Below are positions 1 through 9,999 of a DNA stretch of 60,000 nucleotides, piece by piece; the first letter of the stretch is position 1; each line of letters opens with the position of its first letter. Both the position numbers and the translations under genes were made by a program. The stretch is from the NCBI GenBank assembly GCA_037447655.1, contig JBBHKE010001874.1:236099-296098 (forward strand). The letters are read 5' to 3'. Under the pieces are notes generated by a model that saw nothing but the letters and a program-made list of their open reading frames with translations, was not told where the DNA came from and did not search any database. Source of the stretch: Zygnema cylindricum (lineage: Eukaryota > Streptophyta > Zygnematophyceae > Zygnematales > Zygnemataceae).

Positions 1-917
1 AAATTCTCCTAGTCAAACTCATGCTCCATTCTCACTTTTCAATGACGGATCTAGGAGAATTAGAATATTGTCTTGGAATCCTTGTCACCCGTGATCGGCC
101 AGCAAAAACCCTCTTCCTCTCCCAGGAAAAATACATCTTAGAAATTTTGGAGAGATTTTCTATGTCTAACTGTACCTCTGTTGCTACCCCTTTAGATGCC
201 AACTCTAAACTAGTTAGCAACTCCGGTGGGCCTGTCCACGGAGACATGCATGATCTATATCGGTCTATGGTAGGCAGTCTGATGTATGCAATGACCGGTA
301 CTCGGCCAGACATTGCATTTGTTGTCGGTCAACTCAGTCAGTTTGTGTCCCATCCATCTCCGGAGCACCTCCTCGCTGCAAAGCCAGTCCTCCGCTACCT
401 CAAAGGCACAAAATCACTTCGCCTCACCTTCTTTGGCGGCTCTTCTCCCACTCTTGTTGGCCATTGTGATGCGGACTGGGGGGGAGATTTAGACACCCGC
501 CGCTCCACTTCTGGCATCTGCTTCGCCCTCGGAGGAGCTCTAATTTCTTGGGCATCCAAGAAACAGCCAACAGTTGCTTTATCATCCACTGAGGCGGAAT
601 ATATGGCAGCGACACACGCTGCCAAGGAAGCCATATGGCTTCGATCCCTTCTTACAAACCTTCAGTTTCCTCCATCCTCTCCAACTACAATCTTTTGTGA
701 CTCACAGGGAGCCCTCGCTCTTATGAGTAATCCAATACATCATCGAAGGACCAAACATATTGACATTCAGTACCATTTCACCCGAGAGACCATTGCGGCT
801 GGCACACTCACCTTCCAATTCTGCCAGGCTTCCCTCCAATTGGCAGATTTCCTTACAAAGGGCCTCCATCGACCTCAGTTTGAACTTCACAGAAATTCAG
901 CCGGCCTTAACTTCTAG
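1..917 (+). CDS. Copia pol, C-terminal RT and RNase H (element A, 5' part outside window)
   Basis: The frame is open from the window edge to a TAG at 915-917. It encodes the end of a Ty1/Copia polyprotein. The reverse transcriptase connection region begins with the FSMTDLGELEYCLGI motif, followed by TRPDIAFVVGQLSQF and then the RNase H domain: DADWGGD, SSTEAEYMA, CDSQGALAL and HHRRTKHIDIQYHF, ending in ADFLTKGL. These are standard Copia landmarks. The frame has no stops over about 300 codons, unlike every other pol in the window, so this copy is younger or less decayed. It is followed directly by a polypurine tract and an LTR. The gag, protease, integrase and YVDD parts lie to the left of the window. 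It differs in sequence from the Copia families between 10 and 29 kb. Confidence 0.93.
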   Translation, partial: ILLVKLMLHSHFSMTDLGELEYCLGILVTRDRPAKTLFLSQEKYILEILERFSMSNCTSVATPLDANSKLVSNSGGPVHGDMHDLYRSMVGSLMYAMTGTRPDIAFVVGQLSQFVSHPSPEHLLAAKPVLRYLKGTKSLRLTFFGGSSPTLVGHCDADWGGDLDTRRSTSGICFALGGALISWASKKQPTVALSSTEAEYMAATHAAKEAIWLRSLLTNLQFPPSSPTTIFCDSQGALALMSNPIHHRRTKHIDIQYHFTRETIAAGTLTFQFCQASLQLADFLTKGLHRPQFELHRNSAGLNF

Positions 918-918
918 C

Positions 919-930
919 AAAGAGGGGGAG
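919..930 (+). other. Polypurine tract of element A
   Basis: A run of purines (AAAGAGGGGGAG) lies directly before the TGTTA start of the LTR and just after the pol stop. This is the usual site of plus-strand DNA priming. Confidence 0.8.
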
Positions 931-1337
931 TGTTAAAAGATCAGGCTTTGATAGAAGTATTCTAAGTTTGTAAAACTAGAGCTGTTTGAGAATATCCAAA
1001 TCTAGAATTCTAGAGGGTTTCAATATCTAGGATTTCGATATTCAGTCTGCTAGTTTGTCCTATCCTGTCTGATCTGTCTTATCTGTCTTTCTCTGCGTAC
1101 CTCAGGTGCGATCAGAATAGAATCCGGTTAAAGATCTTCTTATGAATCCTGACCGGATCCTTTGAGCGAAGGGTCAAGTGACCCTTCGAATTAGGAAAGT
1201 TGCTTCAGTCTCCGAGAGGTCACTCTCGGATATTTTCTTGCTTTCCTATTTAAAAGCCTGTTATGTTTCTTCTAAATTTATCAATTCAAACACTTATATT
1301 TCAGGCTGTCCTATTTCCACTCTATTTTCTGCTGTCA
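931..1337 (+). repeat. 3' LTR of element A
   Basis: The LTR begins TGTTAAAAGATCAGG straight after the polypurine tract. A TATA-like TATTTAAAAG lies at 1247-1256. Two compact palindromes precede it: CGAAGGGTCA with its mirror at 1167-1188, and CCGAGAG/CTCTCGG around a 4-base loop at 1212-1229. The 3' end is not certain because the partner LTR is outside the window; a CA at 1337 is the best candidate, and 1302 is possible. The LTR ends only about 225 bp before an INTS11 exon, so element A probably sits in an INTS11 intron, in the same orientation. Confidence 0.75.
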
Positions 1338-1363
1338 TGACTTCTAATTTAATACTCTCCCCC

Positions 1364-1560
1364 CTCTCCCCCTCTCTCCCTCTCTCCCTCTCTCCCCCTC
1401 CCCCTCTCCCTCTCCCTCTCCCTCTCCCTCTCCCTCTCCCCCTCCCTCTCCCTCTCCCTCTCCCTCTCCCCCTCCCCCTCCCCCTCCCCCTCCCCCTCCC
1501 CCTCCCTCTCCCTCTCCCTCTTACTCTCCCTCTCCCTCTCCCTCTCCTCCCCCCCTCCAA
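1364..1560 (+). repeat. CCCTCT pyrimidine microsatellite in front of an exon
   Basis: Almost pure (CCCTCT)n/(CCCCCT)n runs to within a few bases of the AG at 1561-1562. Its position suggests that the polypyrimidine tract of the intron's 3' splice site has expanded into a roughly 190-bp simple repeat. Long open frames through it (Pro/Leu on one strand, Arg/Gly on the other) are artefacts of the repeat. Confidence 0.9.
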
Positions 1561-1562
1561 AG

Positions 1563-4278
1563 TCTCTCCCTTTGACCGTTCCCAGCTTGAGTCTCCCGGG
1601 CCCTGCGTCCTTTTTGCCACTCCGGGGATGTTATCTGGAGGACTTTCCTTGGAGGTTTTTAAAAAATGGGCCCCATTTGAGAAAAATATGCTTATTTTAC
1701 CCGGGTATGTTGTCGTGAAGCTTTTGGTTTGGGAGGGAGGGTGGGAGGGAGAGAGAGGGAGGGAAAGTGGGGGCTATCTAGAGGACTTCCCTTGGAGGTT
1801 TTTAAGAAATGGGCTCCATTTGAGAGAAATATGCTCATTTTACCCGGGTATATTTTGAGAACCATTCTATTTGGGAGGGAGGGAGGGAGAGAGAGGGCGA
1901 GGGAGGTGGGGTTGGAGGTTTTTAAGAAATTGGCCCCATTTGAGAATAATATGCTTATTTTACCCGGGTATATTTTCAAGAACCATTCTATTTGGGAGGG
2001 AGGGAAGGAGGGAGAGAGAGGGAGGGGGAGGTGGGTTTGGATGTTCTTAAGAATTGGGCCCCTTTTTGAGGAAAATATGCTTATTGTACCCGGATATGTT
2101 GTCGTAAAACTTTTGTTTTTGGAGGGAGGAAGGGAGGGAGACTGAGAATGGGCCCCTTTTTGAGGAAAATATGCTTAAATTTTCCCGGGTATGTTGCCGT
2201 AGAAATTTTTTCCTTTTTTTCTTTTTCTCTGTTTCTCTCTTCCTTTTGTTTCTTTCTTCATTTCTCGTCTCCTTCTACTTTTCGGGCAGGTATTGTATTG
2301 CGGGCACTGTTGGAAGTCGTCTTCAAGGGGGGAGGAAAGGAGGAAGACTGGATCTTGACAAGAGGAACCACGTGGACGTTCAGTGCCAGGTCAGCACCAC
2401 AATGCACACTGTAATTTAGGTGGATAGACTAACAGGTGTGAGCATCCCCAATTAGTGTGGATAGACTAACGTGTGACACTGTAATTAGTGTGGATATGCT
2501 AATACTGTTTTGGATGAACGGCACACAGTATTTAGTGTGGTTCACGCAGAAACTTGTGAAGAAAATTATTACTAACACTTTCTACAGTGGATCGCTACGT
2601 CACCCAGTCCTAAACTAATGTATCCTTGATTTTCCTTTTCGCATAAATATGAGTAACTTTTTTAATTAAACCGTGATAAATGGGTGTGGTAAACATCGTG
2701 CGAACTAAATTATAACGCTTGTAAACCAACCAAAGAAAGTATCATTCAAAATTTAGTCATTTTTTTTTTGTCTTGCAGATCCATCAACTCTCAGTTTCTG
2801 CTCATACGGATGCTAAGGGAATTATAGACCTCATTCGTCACGTCGCACCGAGACATGTCATGCTCGTCCATGGGGAAAAGCCCAAAATGGCAATTCTGCA
2901 AGAAAAGATTATGAAAAGTTTTAATATTCCCTGTTTCTATCCTCCCAATCACGTCACAATCACGGTTCCGGTACAATTACAAGCAGAAGTCGAGCTTTCA
3001 GATCGGCTTATTAGACGACAAGTGGCGTTTTCTGAATATTCGAGTGGTAGTGGAATACAAGAAGGAAATGTGTTAAAGAAAAGAAACAAAGAAATACTAA
3101 AGAGGAAAAGTAATAATATCCATTTGTTAAAAGCGGGGGAAAATAGTGTGGATTTTCTGGACGGAATTGCGGATGCCAGTGAAGGAATATGGAGTGGAGA
3201 TCAAGGAATAGAATACAATGGGATTGGAAGTAAAGAATCAATCGGCAATTTTCCGAAACCCAAATATGGAATAAGTTTGGAGGGAATTTTAGTCGACGAG
3301 GAAAATTTGAAACCACGGTTATTAGATTCGAGTGAGATTTCTGAAGTGTTTGGTTTACGAGAACAATCAGTTACCTTTACTTGTACCTACTGTATGAGAG
3401 AGGAGGAGGAGGGAATTTTTAAACTTAGTGAGAGTGAGAATGAGAGTGAGAAAGAGAGGGAGAGGGAGAGGGAGAGGGATAGGGCGAGGGGGAGCAGAAA
3501 ATCCACTTTAGATGAGAAAGGGAGGGAGGAGAGAGAGGACGTGAAATTTGAAAGGCGAAAAGAGAGTCCGGGTGAGTTGTTGAACAAACGAAAGGTTGAA
3601 GGTGATGAGAGATTTTTGGGAGGAGGGGAAGGTTCTCGACCTAAACAAAAAACAATGAGATTTGAGTTGGACTTAGAGAAACTCCCGGAAGAAGAAAGTA
3701 GTGAGGGAGGGGGAGAACAGTATGAGGAAATTCATAATTCTGGGAAAGAGCCAAAATTTCGCGAAGGAGAGGACAAAGTGAGTGAGAAAAATAACGAGTT
3801 TTCTCAAGAACGGAATCTCGAAAAGGAGGAAAAGGGGATGGAGAGAGAGGAGAGGGAGGATTTTCAGAAGTTGGTGGTAACAGAAACTGGTCGTGAAGAG
3901 AGACAAGGTGAATCGGAAGGGACAAAAGTTTTAAAAATTGAGAGACAGAAAGAGAAAGGTCGTTCGAAAATCCATATTTTGTTAGATTGTATGTTTTCGG
4001 AACTCGAAAAATGGTTAGGGAAAGGAGTTTTAGTAAAGAAACACGGTTGTATTTCCGGAAATTCTTTCCGAATCGAATTAATTCCAGGAAAAAACTGTAA
4101 AACAGAAGATAAAAACGTTTCTTCACCGTCAAAACCGTGGCAATCGGAAGAGGACAGGGAAGGAAGTGGAAACGAAGGGTGGGTAGTAAAGCTTAGGTGG
4201 AAATTGGAAGATAGTGTTTTGGGAGATCGGGCAGTAAAGATTTTGTTAAACTCGACTTTTTGTACCAAGTTTTTGTAA
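1563..4278 (+). CDS. INTS11: Integrator complex subunit 11 (INTS11/CPSF73-II), last three exons
   Basis: INTS11 is the zinc-dependent RNA endonuclease of the nuclear Integrator complex. Three exons join in frame: 1563-1704, 2290-2389 and 2779-4278, with introns starting GTATGT and GTCAGC and ending CAG. Visible family landmarks are FATPGML and NMLILPG in the first, YCIAGTVG in the second, and SAHTDAKGI and [10 protein letters not shown] in the third. The last two hold the beta-CASP motif B and C histidines. FATPGML and AGTVG with SAHTDAKG fit INTS11 rather than CPSF73. The C-terminus is unusual: about 320 residues of Lys/Glu/Arg-rich low complexity (a GAGAGG repeat near 3395-3490) separate the beta-CASP end from a C-terminal module near [12 protein letters not shown]. 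The metallo-beta-lactamase half is not seen and should lie left of element A; if it is missing, this is a fragment. The exon boundaries are inferred by eye. Confidence 0.88.
1648..2210 (+). repeat. Tandem array of INTS11 exon-edge plus 5' splice-site copies
   Basis: The last 57 bases of the exon ending at 1704, with the start of the following intron and a GGGAGGGA-rich tail, recur about five times. The exon-like ends are at 1704, 1847, 1967, 2093 and 2188, each at CCCGG or CCCGG-like sequence. The next bases are GTATGT, GTATAT, GTATAT, ATATGT and GTATGT, so four of five keep a GT donor. Copies 2 and 3 still encode [18 protein letters not shown], as in the true exon. Copies 4 and 5 are shifted or shortened. 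The period is about 95-143 bp. Confidence 0.88.
2390..2778 (+). other. INTS11 last intron with short ATTAGTGTGG repeats
   Basis: The intron starts GTCAGC and ends in a T-rich tract plus TTGCAG. Between 2415 and 2545, variants of a roughly 30-bp unit containing ATTAGTGTGGATAGACTAAC repeat about four times. The same ATTAGTGTGG decamer appears near 4673, 36155, 50193 and 52405, so it may be a dispersed repeat end. Confidence 0.6.
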
Positions 4279-4660
4279 GAAGTAAAGAACGAAGGAATGA
4301 AGAAGAGGAAAAAACAAGCAAATGAAGAACCGGCAGGTTTCCATTTTGTCTGTTGTTTTTATCTTTTTTTTTTTTTTTTTTTTTTTTTTTGTTTTTGTTT
4401 TTGTGTATTACTTTTTTTTAGTCTGTTTTGATTTGGACCGGAAATAGAATATTTAAGGTATGACAGTCCTCATACTCATTATGTTTCTCTACCACTTCCC
4501 CCTCCTCCGTCTCCCTCTCCCCTTTAGCCCTCCCCCTCCCCGTCCCTCTCCCCCCCCCTCCCCCCTTCCCCCTCCTTCCCTTCCTCCCTCCCCCTCCGCC
4601 TCTCCCTCTACCTCCCTCTCTCTTTCTCTAAGTAACCCATTTCCAATAGTGAATCTGTGT
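4279..4660 (+). other. INTS11 3' flank: T tract and CT-rich tract
   Basis: The stretch after the INTS11 stop holds a run of about 28 T near 4361-4390 and then a CCCTCC/CTCC-rich tract near 4490-4630. No canonical AATAAA was picked out. Frames here are low-complexity artefacts. Confidence 0.6.
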
Positions 4661-4875
4661 CTAAATCCAACAATTAGTGTGGACTGAATGTCGTTTTTTT
4701 GTCTTTTTTGTTTTTTTTTTGTCGCTCTTTTTTTCTTTTTTGTCTTTTTGTTGCTCTTGTCTTTTTTGTCGCTCTTTTTGTTTATTTGTGGCTCTTTTTT
4801 GAATCGAGGAATCCTCATCAATTACAAGTTATCACAGGAATTGAAATCCTTTCTTTTAAATATCGACATTTCAAA

Positions 4876-5065
4876 GGGGGGGGGGCGGGAGAGGGGGGGG
4901 GGGAGCGGGAGAGGGGGGGGGGAGCGGGAGAGGGGGGGGAGTGGGAGAGGGGGGGGGAGCGGGAGAGGGGGGGGGAGCGGGAGAGGGGGGGGGGAGCGGG
5001 AGAGGGGGGGGGAGGGGGGGGGGTAGAGGGGGGGGAGAGGGAGAGGGATAGGGGGAGAAATGGAG
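4876..5065 (+). repeat. G-rich minisatellite (GGGGGAGCGGGAGAGG units)
   Basis: Units of about 24 bp, made of G runs of 7-10 separated by AGCGGGAGA, repeat about seven times. Density of G runs is high enough for G-quadruplex formation on the + strand. Frames through it on either strand are compositional only. Confidence 0.9.
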
Positions 5066-7072
5066 AAAAAAAAAATCCGTACATATCCGTGAATTTTCTG
5101 TTCAGTTTACATAACAGAAAGTACCAATACGTGCATCACATCTTTTCGTCAACTTCCGTACAATTTCCGTAAAAAACCGTACAGTTACCGTAAACTGTTT
5201 GTACGTTTTCCGTAAATTGGTCGTTCAGTTTACCGGACAGAAAGTACATCGTGTTTTTTTGTGATTTTTTCAAAAGTCACATATTATATATAGAAACTGG
5301 AAAAAATGAAAAAACCAACAACTAGGGTTTAAGCGCACTACGCCTATTTTATATTTTTTGTGAGTATAATACGGGATAAAATGCTGAGATTTTTATTCGT
5401 GGTTATCATTACAACATAAATTTTTAATAATAATAATAATAGTAATTTCTGTAATCATTGCATCTCCACCTGAGCGTTTGTTTTTTAGTCAAAAAAAAAA
5501 CCGTACATAATCGTACGATTAGATTCTATCAAACAGTTGTTGACTGTTCAAAAATGTTTTAAAAGTACAGATTTTAGGCAAAAATATAAAGTTTTGTACG
5601 TGTCTCTAATTTCATTATGGTGGAGTACCCTGCCCATCGTTATTTAAGTTAATAACAATAATTCGGTTCGGTAGAATCTATTAAATCATCTACGCTAATA
5701 ACGATAGTTCATTGCCCATCGGTATTAGCATTTAAGGATTTACATTGTTAATGTTAAATTTAAATATGCAACACTACAGTACTGTACCAATTTACTGTAG
5801 TTCAGTAAAAGGAGACGTGGCAGCTTACAATCCACTCCTTGCTAACAATTTTTTATAATTTTTTGCTAAAAAAAATTGCGACAACTACAACTTACTCTAA
5901 TAACAAGGGGTAGTGTACTATAAAGTACAGTAGTATACTGTACTTGTGAAACACATAAAATCGGTCGACCATTTTGTCCGCAAGCCAACGTGCTAACAGA
6001 ACGCTTAACTTTTAGCTCTAACACTTGAAAGCGCAACAGATAATAAAATGATTGTGAGGGAAAACCGCGCTCATTCCAGGTTGGCATGTCCGAGCAAACA
6101 TCCGCTAGAGAAAATATACCAGGTGGCATATAAGTTTTTAACTACATTTGTCCGTACATATGGCTGGAGAAAGTTCAAATTTGGTTGACTTTAAGGGTAC
6201 TTTCGCATGTGCTAAAGTTAGAGTTATTTTATGCCGTTTTCCTCCATAACTTAGAAAAAAACGAGAAAATCCGGGGACGTACCAAAAAAAGGAAATTACC
6301 ACCGTACCGGTTGCGTTACCTTGAAACTTTGGATGTAGTGGATTTTGTCGTCTAACACGATGCAGTTTGTCGTCTAACGCGTTTCGACCCCCTTTCGCGT
6401 CATTCTAGTTCCTCTTCAAACTTTATATAAAATCACCTCACGGGGTAATTTGAAATAAAGTTCCATGAGGTGAGCGAATAGGCAGATGCCGTCCCGCGTG
6501 TCGGGAGTTTTTGACAATTTATGTGCGCGGAGTACCAAAAAAAAAACCCAATGCACGTTTCAAGCCTATGCGTGATTCTCCCAATAAAAAACGTCAATAA
6601 CGGTATCAAATGAAAGATCTTTAAAAACGATTTCTTTTTACTAACTTTGGGCGTATTTTGATTGCAAGTAGAGTGAGAAAAGACTAAAAAACAAAATCGA
6701 GAAACCATGGCGAAAAGTTTTATAATTTTGTGACGTCGACGCTGTCATAACTTGAGCGTGACGTCAAAATGTCACAAACCCTAAACATCTACAATGTCAC
6801 AAGTAGCTAGACGTCTACAACCGTCGCTATTTTGTAAACGTCATCAACTGTGGCGAGCTTTGTAGTCGTCTACAACTGTCACAAAATACACCCACATCTA
6901 CATCTGTCACAATCTAAAGTAACAATTTCATTTCTTTACATAGGAATGCTTTGAAAGTAGTACGGATAATCTTCCCTAAAAACAAAGTTACAAAACTAAA
7001 GTTTCGATTACAAGCGAAAGTACCCTAAGTTCCGAAAAACGCGTGTGCGTGCATTCTTAGTGTGAACAGTTA
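5066..7072. other. No gene seen; degenerate MITE relic near 5627-5870
   Basis: This AT-rich stretch has many GTACGG/CCGTAC words and no frame resembling a protein. Around 5690-5870, GCTAATAACGAT followed by a GGAGACGTGGCAG..CAATCCACT segment resembles the interior of the MITE at 34376-34591. This may be a decayed relative. The CTACAA..GTCAC word recurs several times near 6785-6910. Confidence 0.4.
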
Positions 7073-7608
7073 CACAGCGAATCGTTATTAGTGTCAAGAA
7101 CCCTAATTTGGGTTCTTAAAATTTTGATTTTTTTCCTAAAATAGGATACATGATTTTAATTTTTCCTTGACGTTAATTAAGGTACCGTACAAAATAGCGT
7201 AAAAAACAAAAGTACAATAAGATCTAAATAGAGTGGTGTACGGTCGATGTCAAACCGTACATAAATGTACCTTTTCAAGTGAGAATTTTACAAAAAATGA
7301 ATTAAATCAGACGCGCACGCATAGGAACGTGCGCTCAAAAAACGGGATTATTCTGACACGTAATTTAGTGTGACATGTACGGATATTTAAATTTCACGAC
7401 GGCGTACGATTTCTAATGTTTTGTACGGAAACATATATTAATGTTTATAATCGTACGGCGAATATTCCATTTTTGTTGTTCCCAAATTAGCATTAAGCCG
7501 AAATTAGAAAACACATTTAAAAAAAAAATCAAATTCTTAATTAGCATCAATTACGGTAAATTTTCTTCAACACTATTTAAAATTTGACACTAATAACGAT
7601 TCGTGGTG
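7073..7608. mobile_element. Tc1/mariner-type MITE, 536 bp, flanked by TA
   Basis: Terminal inverted repeats of about 24 bp (CACAGCGAATCGTTATTAGT at left, its near-perfect complement ending in CGTGGTG at right) are bounded on both sides by the dinucleotide TA. TA duplication is characteristic of the Tc1/mariner superfamily. There is no coding capacity. Shorter relatives with the same termini occur at 34376, 35315, 44055 and 45572. The interior of this copy is longer and contains an inverted GAACCCTAATTTGGGTTC near the left end. Confidence 0.8.
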
Positions 7609-9742
7609 TAACAGCGGAGTTCTGACGAATAACATTCTTTGTTGACGATTTTGACTCTGACGGGTTTTTGTAGGCTTTCTGTTTTTCTTTTGTAGATTTT
7701 CTCCTCAAAAAGAATAAAATCAACGAGGTAAGCCTTATGGAGAGACGCGTGGCGAGGAAGTTTTTTGTGTATATTTGGATGGATGTTGCTGCTAGCTATT
7801 CGTCCAAATGTCTTAACGATGTGTGACTTTCGTGGACAAAATCTTTTCTCAAAGCTTTTCGAGTTCGAGTTTTGAGGACAAAATCATTCACTTCAAGGCT
7901 GCGACGTAAAAAGTTTCATAACAGTCGTATTGTACGAAGTAATTCCGTCGTTTTACCATATTATGGTGCGCTAGAAATTTTGGACCACAGTAGTAAATCA
8001 TGCCCGTTACACGAGCATAAACTGTGTCTTATTTTTCATGCCCGTTACCCAACCTGGACAGTGTTGTGCTTGTCATGCCCGTTTTTCATGCTCGTTACAC
8101 TTGGACCGTGTCCTGTTTATCAAAACGTCGAAGTACTATTGTATTGTTTTAGACGTCCATACAGGCATTTGTAGACGCTACACAGAACAACAAAACGATT
8201 GACGCAAACCGCTTGACAGGATGGAGCGACCAAGATCCAACCTAGACAGTGTCCCGTTTATCATGCCCGTTGACACGCGCATGGACCGCGTCCTGTTTAT
8301 CAAAACGTGTAAGTAATTTTTGTACTATTCAAGACGTCCGTACCGACATTTGTAGACGCGACCCAAAACAACACAATGATTGATGTAAAATCAGACGGTA
8401 ACGTACGATTAATAGATGGGTGAAGACGCATTACTGCAGGTGGCAGTTTCATCTGGTTTCATCTATATTCATTGACAGGTTCGAGCAGCCAAGATCTGAC
8501 GGTTAAAAACGATTGTTGAGGTGGTACTTTGAAAGCTACTCGGTCGTTGACGTCGCCTAAGGGACAAAGCTACCTGTTTGCTAACGTTGGCCAAAAGACA
8601 AAGCTACCAGTTGGCTGACGTCGACCGAGGGACACACCGTTTACGGGTGCAGACAAACAGAAAGTCTGCATATTTGAAGGTTTTCAAACGGACGACTAAT
8701 GGTCTATAATTTGCACAAAGATAAATGTTTTACACAAAAGGTACCATCCAACCAATGATTACCTATAAAAGAAGTAGATAACCAAGAGAACACCGATAAT
8801 TAGTTATTACTGCCACGATTCCAAACGTCCATTCTCGATCTCAACCACGCGACGCCGATGTCACCGCTCCATGAAATCGGCTGTCAACACGAAGCCATGA
8901 CATGATTACAGATATTTTTTGTCGTCTTCGCGGGAGAACAGCAGAGGAGGCGGAAACAACATTATAGCTCCGCATTTTTCCGAATTTCATTTTACGCACA
9001 AAAAGGTGTAAAAGCCTAGCTGTTCAAATCGCACAATTTTTTCATTTTTTCCAATTTCTACGTATTGTACATGACTTTTGAAAAAATCGCAAAAAAACGT
9101 CTACTGTAAACTGAAACTAGAATTTACGAAAAACTTATAAAACAAATTAGTGTAACTGTACAGTTTTAACGAAAATCATACGGAATTTTACGAAAAGATA
9201 TGATACACGTATTAGTACTTTCTGTTCTATAAACTGGAACGGATTGCGCACGAATATGTAAGAAATTATATCGTACATACACGGACAATATCAAAAAGAG
9301 ACGTTGCAGCGTCACACTATTTGCGCGACGTAAGTTCAAAATGTGTACGAACGTCTTCTTCAATTTTTTTCAAAGAAGTCGCCATGAAACGAATCTTAAA
9401 GGAAACTGCCATTAGTAATGCCACGGAAGTTGACAGTGAAACTGCTGTTCAAGCTGTTGTCGAAGCTTTGACTTTGACAAAAAAACAACGTTAGCGAGGA
9501 TTCAAGCCTGGGCTTACATGTTACAATAGTAGACTACTTACAAACTGCGATACATGTTCAGTTCAATTATTTTTACATGTACGGAATTGTACAGACATAA
9601 ATTCATTAATTATTTTTAGGATTTTTCAAGTCGACGTGTCCAATTTCTACGTATTGTACGCGCGGTCGAATCGTGTGTCAAATGTGTTTTTAACAACTAT
9701 GTGTAAAAGGCATTGTACACCTAAACTCTAAAGCTACAGAAT
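7609..9742. other. Gene-poor stretch with two tandem repeats
   Basis: A diverged direct duplication with a period of about 186 bp spans 8050-8383 and shares GTCCTGTTTATCAAAACGT and GACGTCC..ACATTTGTAGACGC. Three consecutive 34-bp units occupy 8535-8568, 8569-8602 and 8603-8636, each starting GCTAC and ending GACAAA or GACACA. Apart from a doubtful short exon at 9384, no gene is supported. Confidence 0.55.
9384..9494 (+). CDS. Doubtful short exon or small ORF, 36 residues
   Basis: An ATG frame of 36 codons ends at TAG 9492-9494. It is rich in Glu, Val, Ala and Thr (it contains ETAVQAVVEALTLTKKQR) and ends in a basic tail. Its composition differs from the surrounding AT-rich frames and resembles a real helical segment. 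A pyrimidine stretch and CAAAG just upstream could be a 3' splice site, making this a terminal exon. The protein is not recognised and no partner exon was found, so it may be chance. Confidence 0.2.
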   Translation: MKRILKETAISNATEVDSETAVQAVVEALTLTKKQR

Positions 9743-9999
9743 CATAGTTCAGAAGTAGGTGAAAGTACGCCCATACAATATGTCTATTGTATGTAAAACA
9801 TACAATATGACCTTCAGACCCATATTGTATTGGTCGCAAAATGAAATAATCGTAACACCGTTGAGTTGTACATCGATCAATACAGAATTAAACAGTCAGA
9901 TTCGGACGATCGGACGGTCGCTGATCAAAGTAGAGATATAAGAAGACCACATAAAAAGCCGATAACAGAACTTACCAAACTTGGCGCCTACCAAAGGCC
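9743..9999 (+). mobile_element. M1 MITE copy, truncated on its right by the A2 LTR
   Basis: It is the same non-autonomous element as the reverse-complement copy at 57418-57724. It begins CATAGTTCAGAAGTAGG, contains the paired CATACAATATG/CATATTGTAT hairpin words and the GTCAGATTCGGAC..ATCGGACGGTCGC segment, and stops at CTACCAAAGGCC where the A2 LTR begins. The last 35 or so bases of the element are missing here, consistent with A2 having inserted into it. Confidence 0.82.

Noticed and set aside
1178-1858. Long Pro/Leu-rich and Arg/Gly-rich frames
   Set aside because: They are the two strands of a CCCTCT microsatellite next to the INTS11 exon.
3011-4268. Minus-strand frames opposite the INTS11 last exon
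   Set aside because: Shadow frames of a purine-rich coding strand; Leu/Ser/Phe-rich with no domain.
7872-8174. 100-codon frame
   Set aside because: Lies in a diverged tandem repeat, has no recognisable feature and no splice context.
8535-8636. CRISPR-like array of three 34-bp units
   Set aside because: Units are contiguous without spacers and the genome is eukaryotic.
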